Shown here one piece after another: positions 63,937-64,000 of a stretch of 64,000 bases of DNA. The notes below the pieces were generated by a model, which was not told the DNA's origin, ran no database searches, and worked only from the letters and a program-made list of their open reading frames with translations. Numbering within the stretch: the stretch's first letter is position 1; every line of letters starts with the position of its first letter. The translations under genes were made by a program, and so were the position numbers. The stretch comes from Pomphorhynchus laevis (lineage: Eukaryota > Acanthocephala > Palaeacanthocephala > Echinorhynchida > Pomphorhynchidae). The stretch covers positions 108,639-172,638 of the forward strand of contig WNNJ02000342.1 in assembly GCA_012934845.2 (NCBI GenBank). The letters run 5' to 3'.

Positions 63937-64000
63937 AAAGATTTATTTTAACGTGGCAAATGCGTGCCAGTGCACGCTTACATGACCACAACAAAAACAA
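63937..64000 (-). mobile_element. 3' end of another L2-like element running off the window
   Basis: On plus: AAAAAAAGATTTATTTTAACGTGGC, then the hairpin (GCGTGCC-AGTG-CACGC), then ATGACCACAACA: the reverse complement of the standard L2-like 3' terminus. The coding part lies beyond the window edge. Confidence 0.85.

Overview
Organism and character. The window is eukaryotic nuclear DNA, most likely from an AT-rich invertebrate animal. The only clearly functional host gene I can name encodes COP9 signalosome subunit 2, on the minus strand at 28467-29846, here as one uninterrupted exon. Nearly everything else is non-LTR (LINE) retrotransposon sequence in different states of decay. I cannot place the species; an arthropod or flatworm would fit the CR1-like elements, but that is inference. 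I saw no prokaryotic genes, CRISPR arrays, tRNA or rRNA genes.

Three retrotransposon lineages interleave. (1) 'L2-like' elements: GC-richer, Ser/Pro/Leu-rich, AP endonuclease plus RT with YADD, and a 3' end containing a GTGG...CCAC-bracketed hairpin. Copies: an old one split into 4200-7140 and 11521-13195; the nearly intact one that split it, 7226-11520; 25205-26345 (-); 26640-27125 (-); 35115-35620; 44620-48880; 55776-56440 (-, interrupted); 56687-59654 (-); 59949-63775; and a 3' end at the window edge, 63937-64000 (-). (2) 'CR1-like' elements: FADDLKIW-type RT, with ORF1 ending in an (R)PFVRW-like motif. Pieces lie at 13325-17600 (-), 17740-18470, 18840-21685, 21686-26508 (-, twice interrupted), 27230-27650 (-), 33000-33560, 36710-39850, 42650-42960 (-), 49480-52440 (-), 52441-55150, 55330-55775, 59697-59945 (-) and 63780-63935 (-). 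(3) Elements with a restriction-like-endonuclease type C-terminus (RHNAIRD, then RPAD...DFAVT): 234-1760, 3859-4200, 33910-35090 (-), 35770-36700, 39864-41345 (-), 41484-42040 (-).

Layout. 0-3 kb: truncated RLE-type element followed by an Asn/Ser-rich open frame. 3-13 kb: L2-like element nested in an older relative. 13-27 kb: layered CR1-like elements with L2-like insertions. 28.4-29.9 kb: the COP9 gene. 30-33 kb: very AT-rich, gene-poor DNA. 33-42 kb: RLE-type remnants around a CR1-like copy. 42-44.5 kb: beta-tubulin pseudogene plus a second short tubulin fragment. 44.6-64 kb: alternating L2-like and CR1-like copies in both orientations.

How the parts relate. Both the L2-like and the CR1-like elements carry an ORF1 with a PHD-like Cys zinc finger, then a variable linker, then a conserved C-terminal RNA-binding-like domain; ORF2 starts inside the end of ORF1. 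The best candidates for something undescribed are structural: 3'-terminal hairpins with paired (covarying) substitutions between copies, 13-bp tandem arrays in the 5' leader with two different motifs but the same period, and an ORF1 whose zinc-finger module appears to have been swapped between subfamilies. No cellular multi-gene system is visible.
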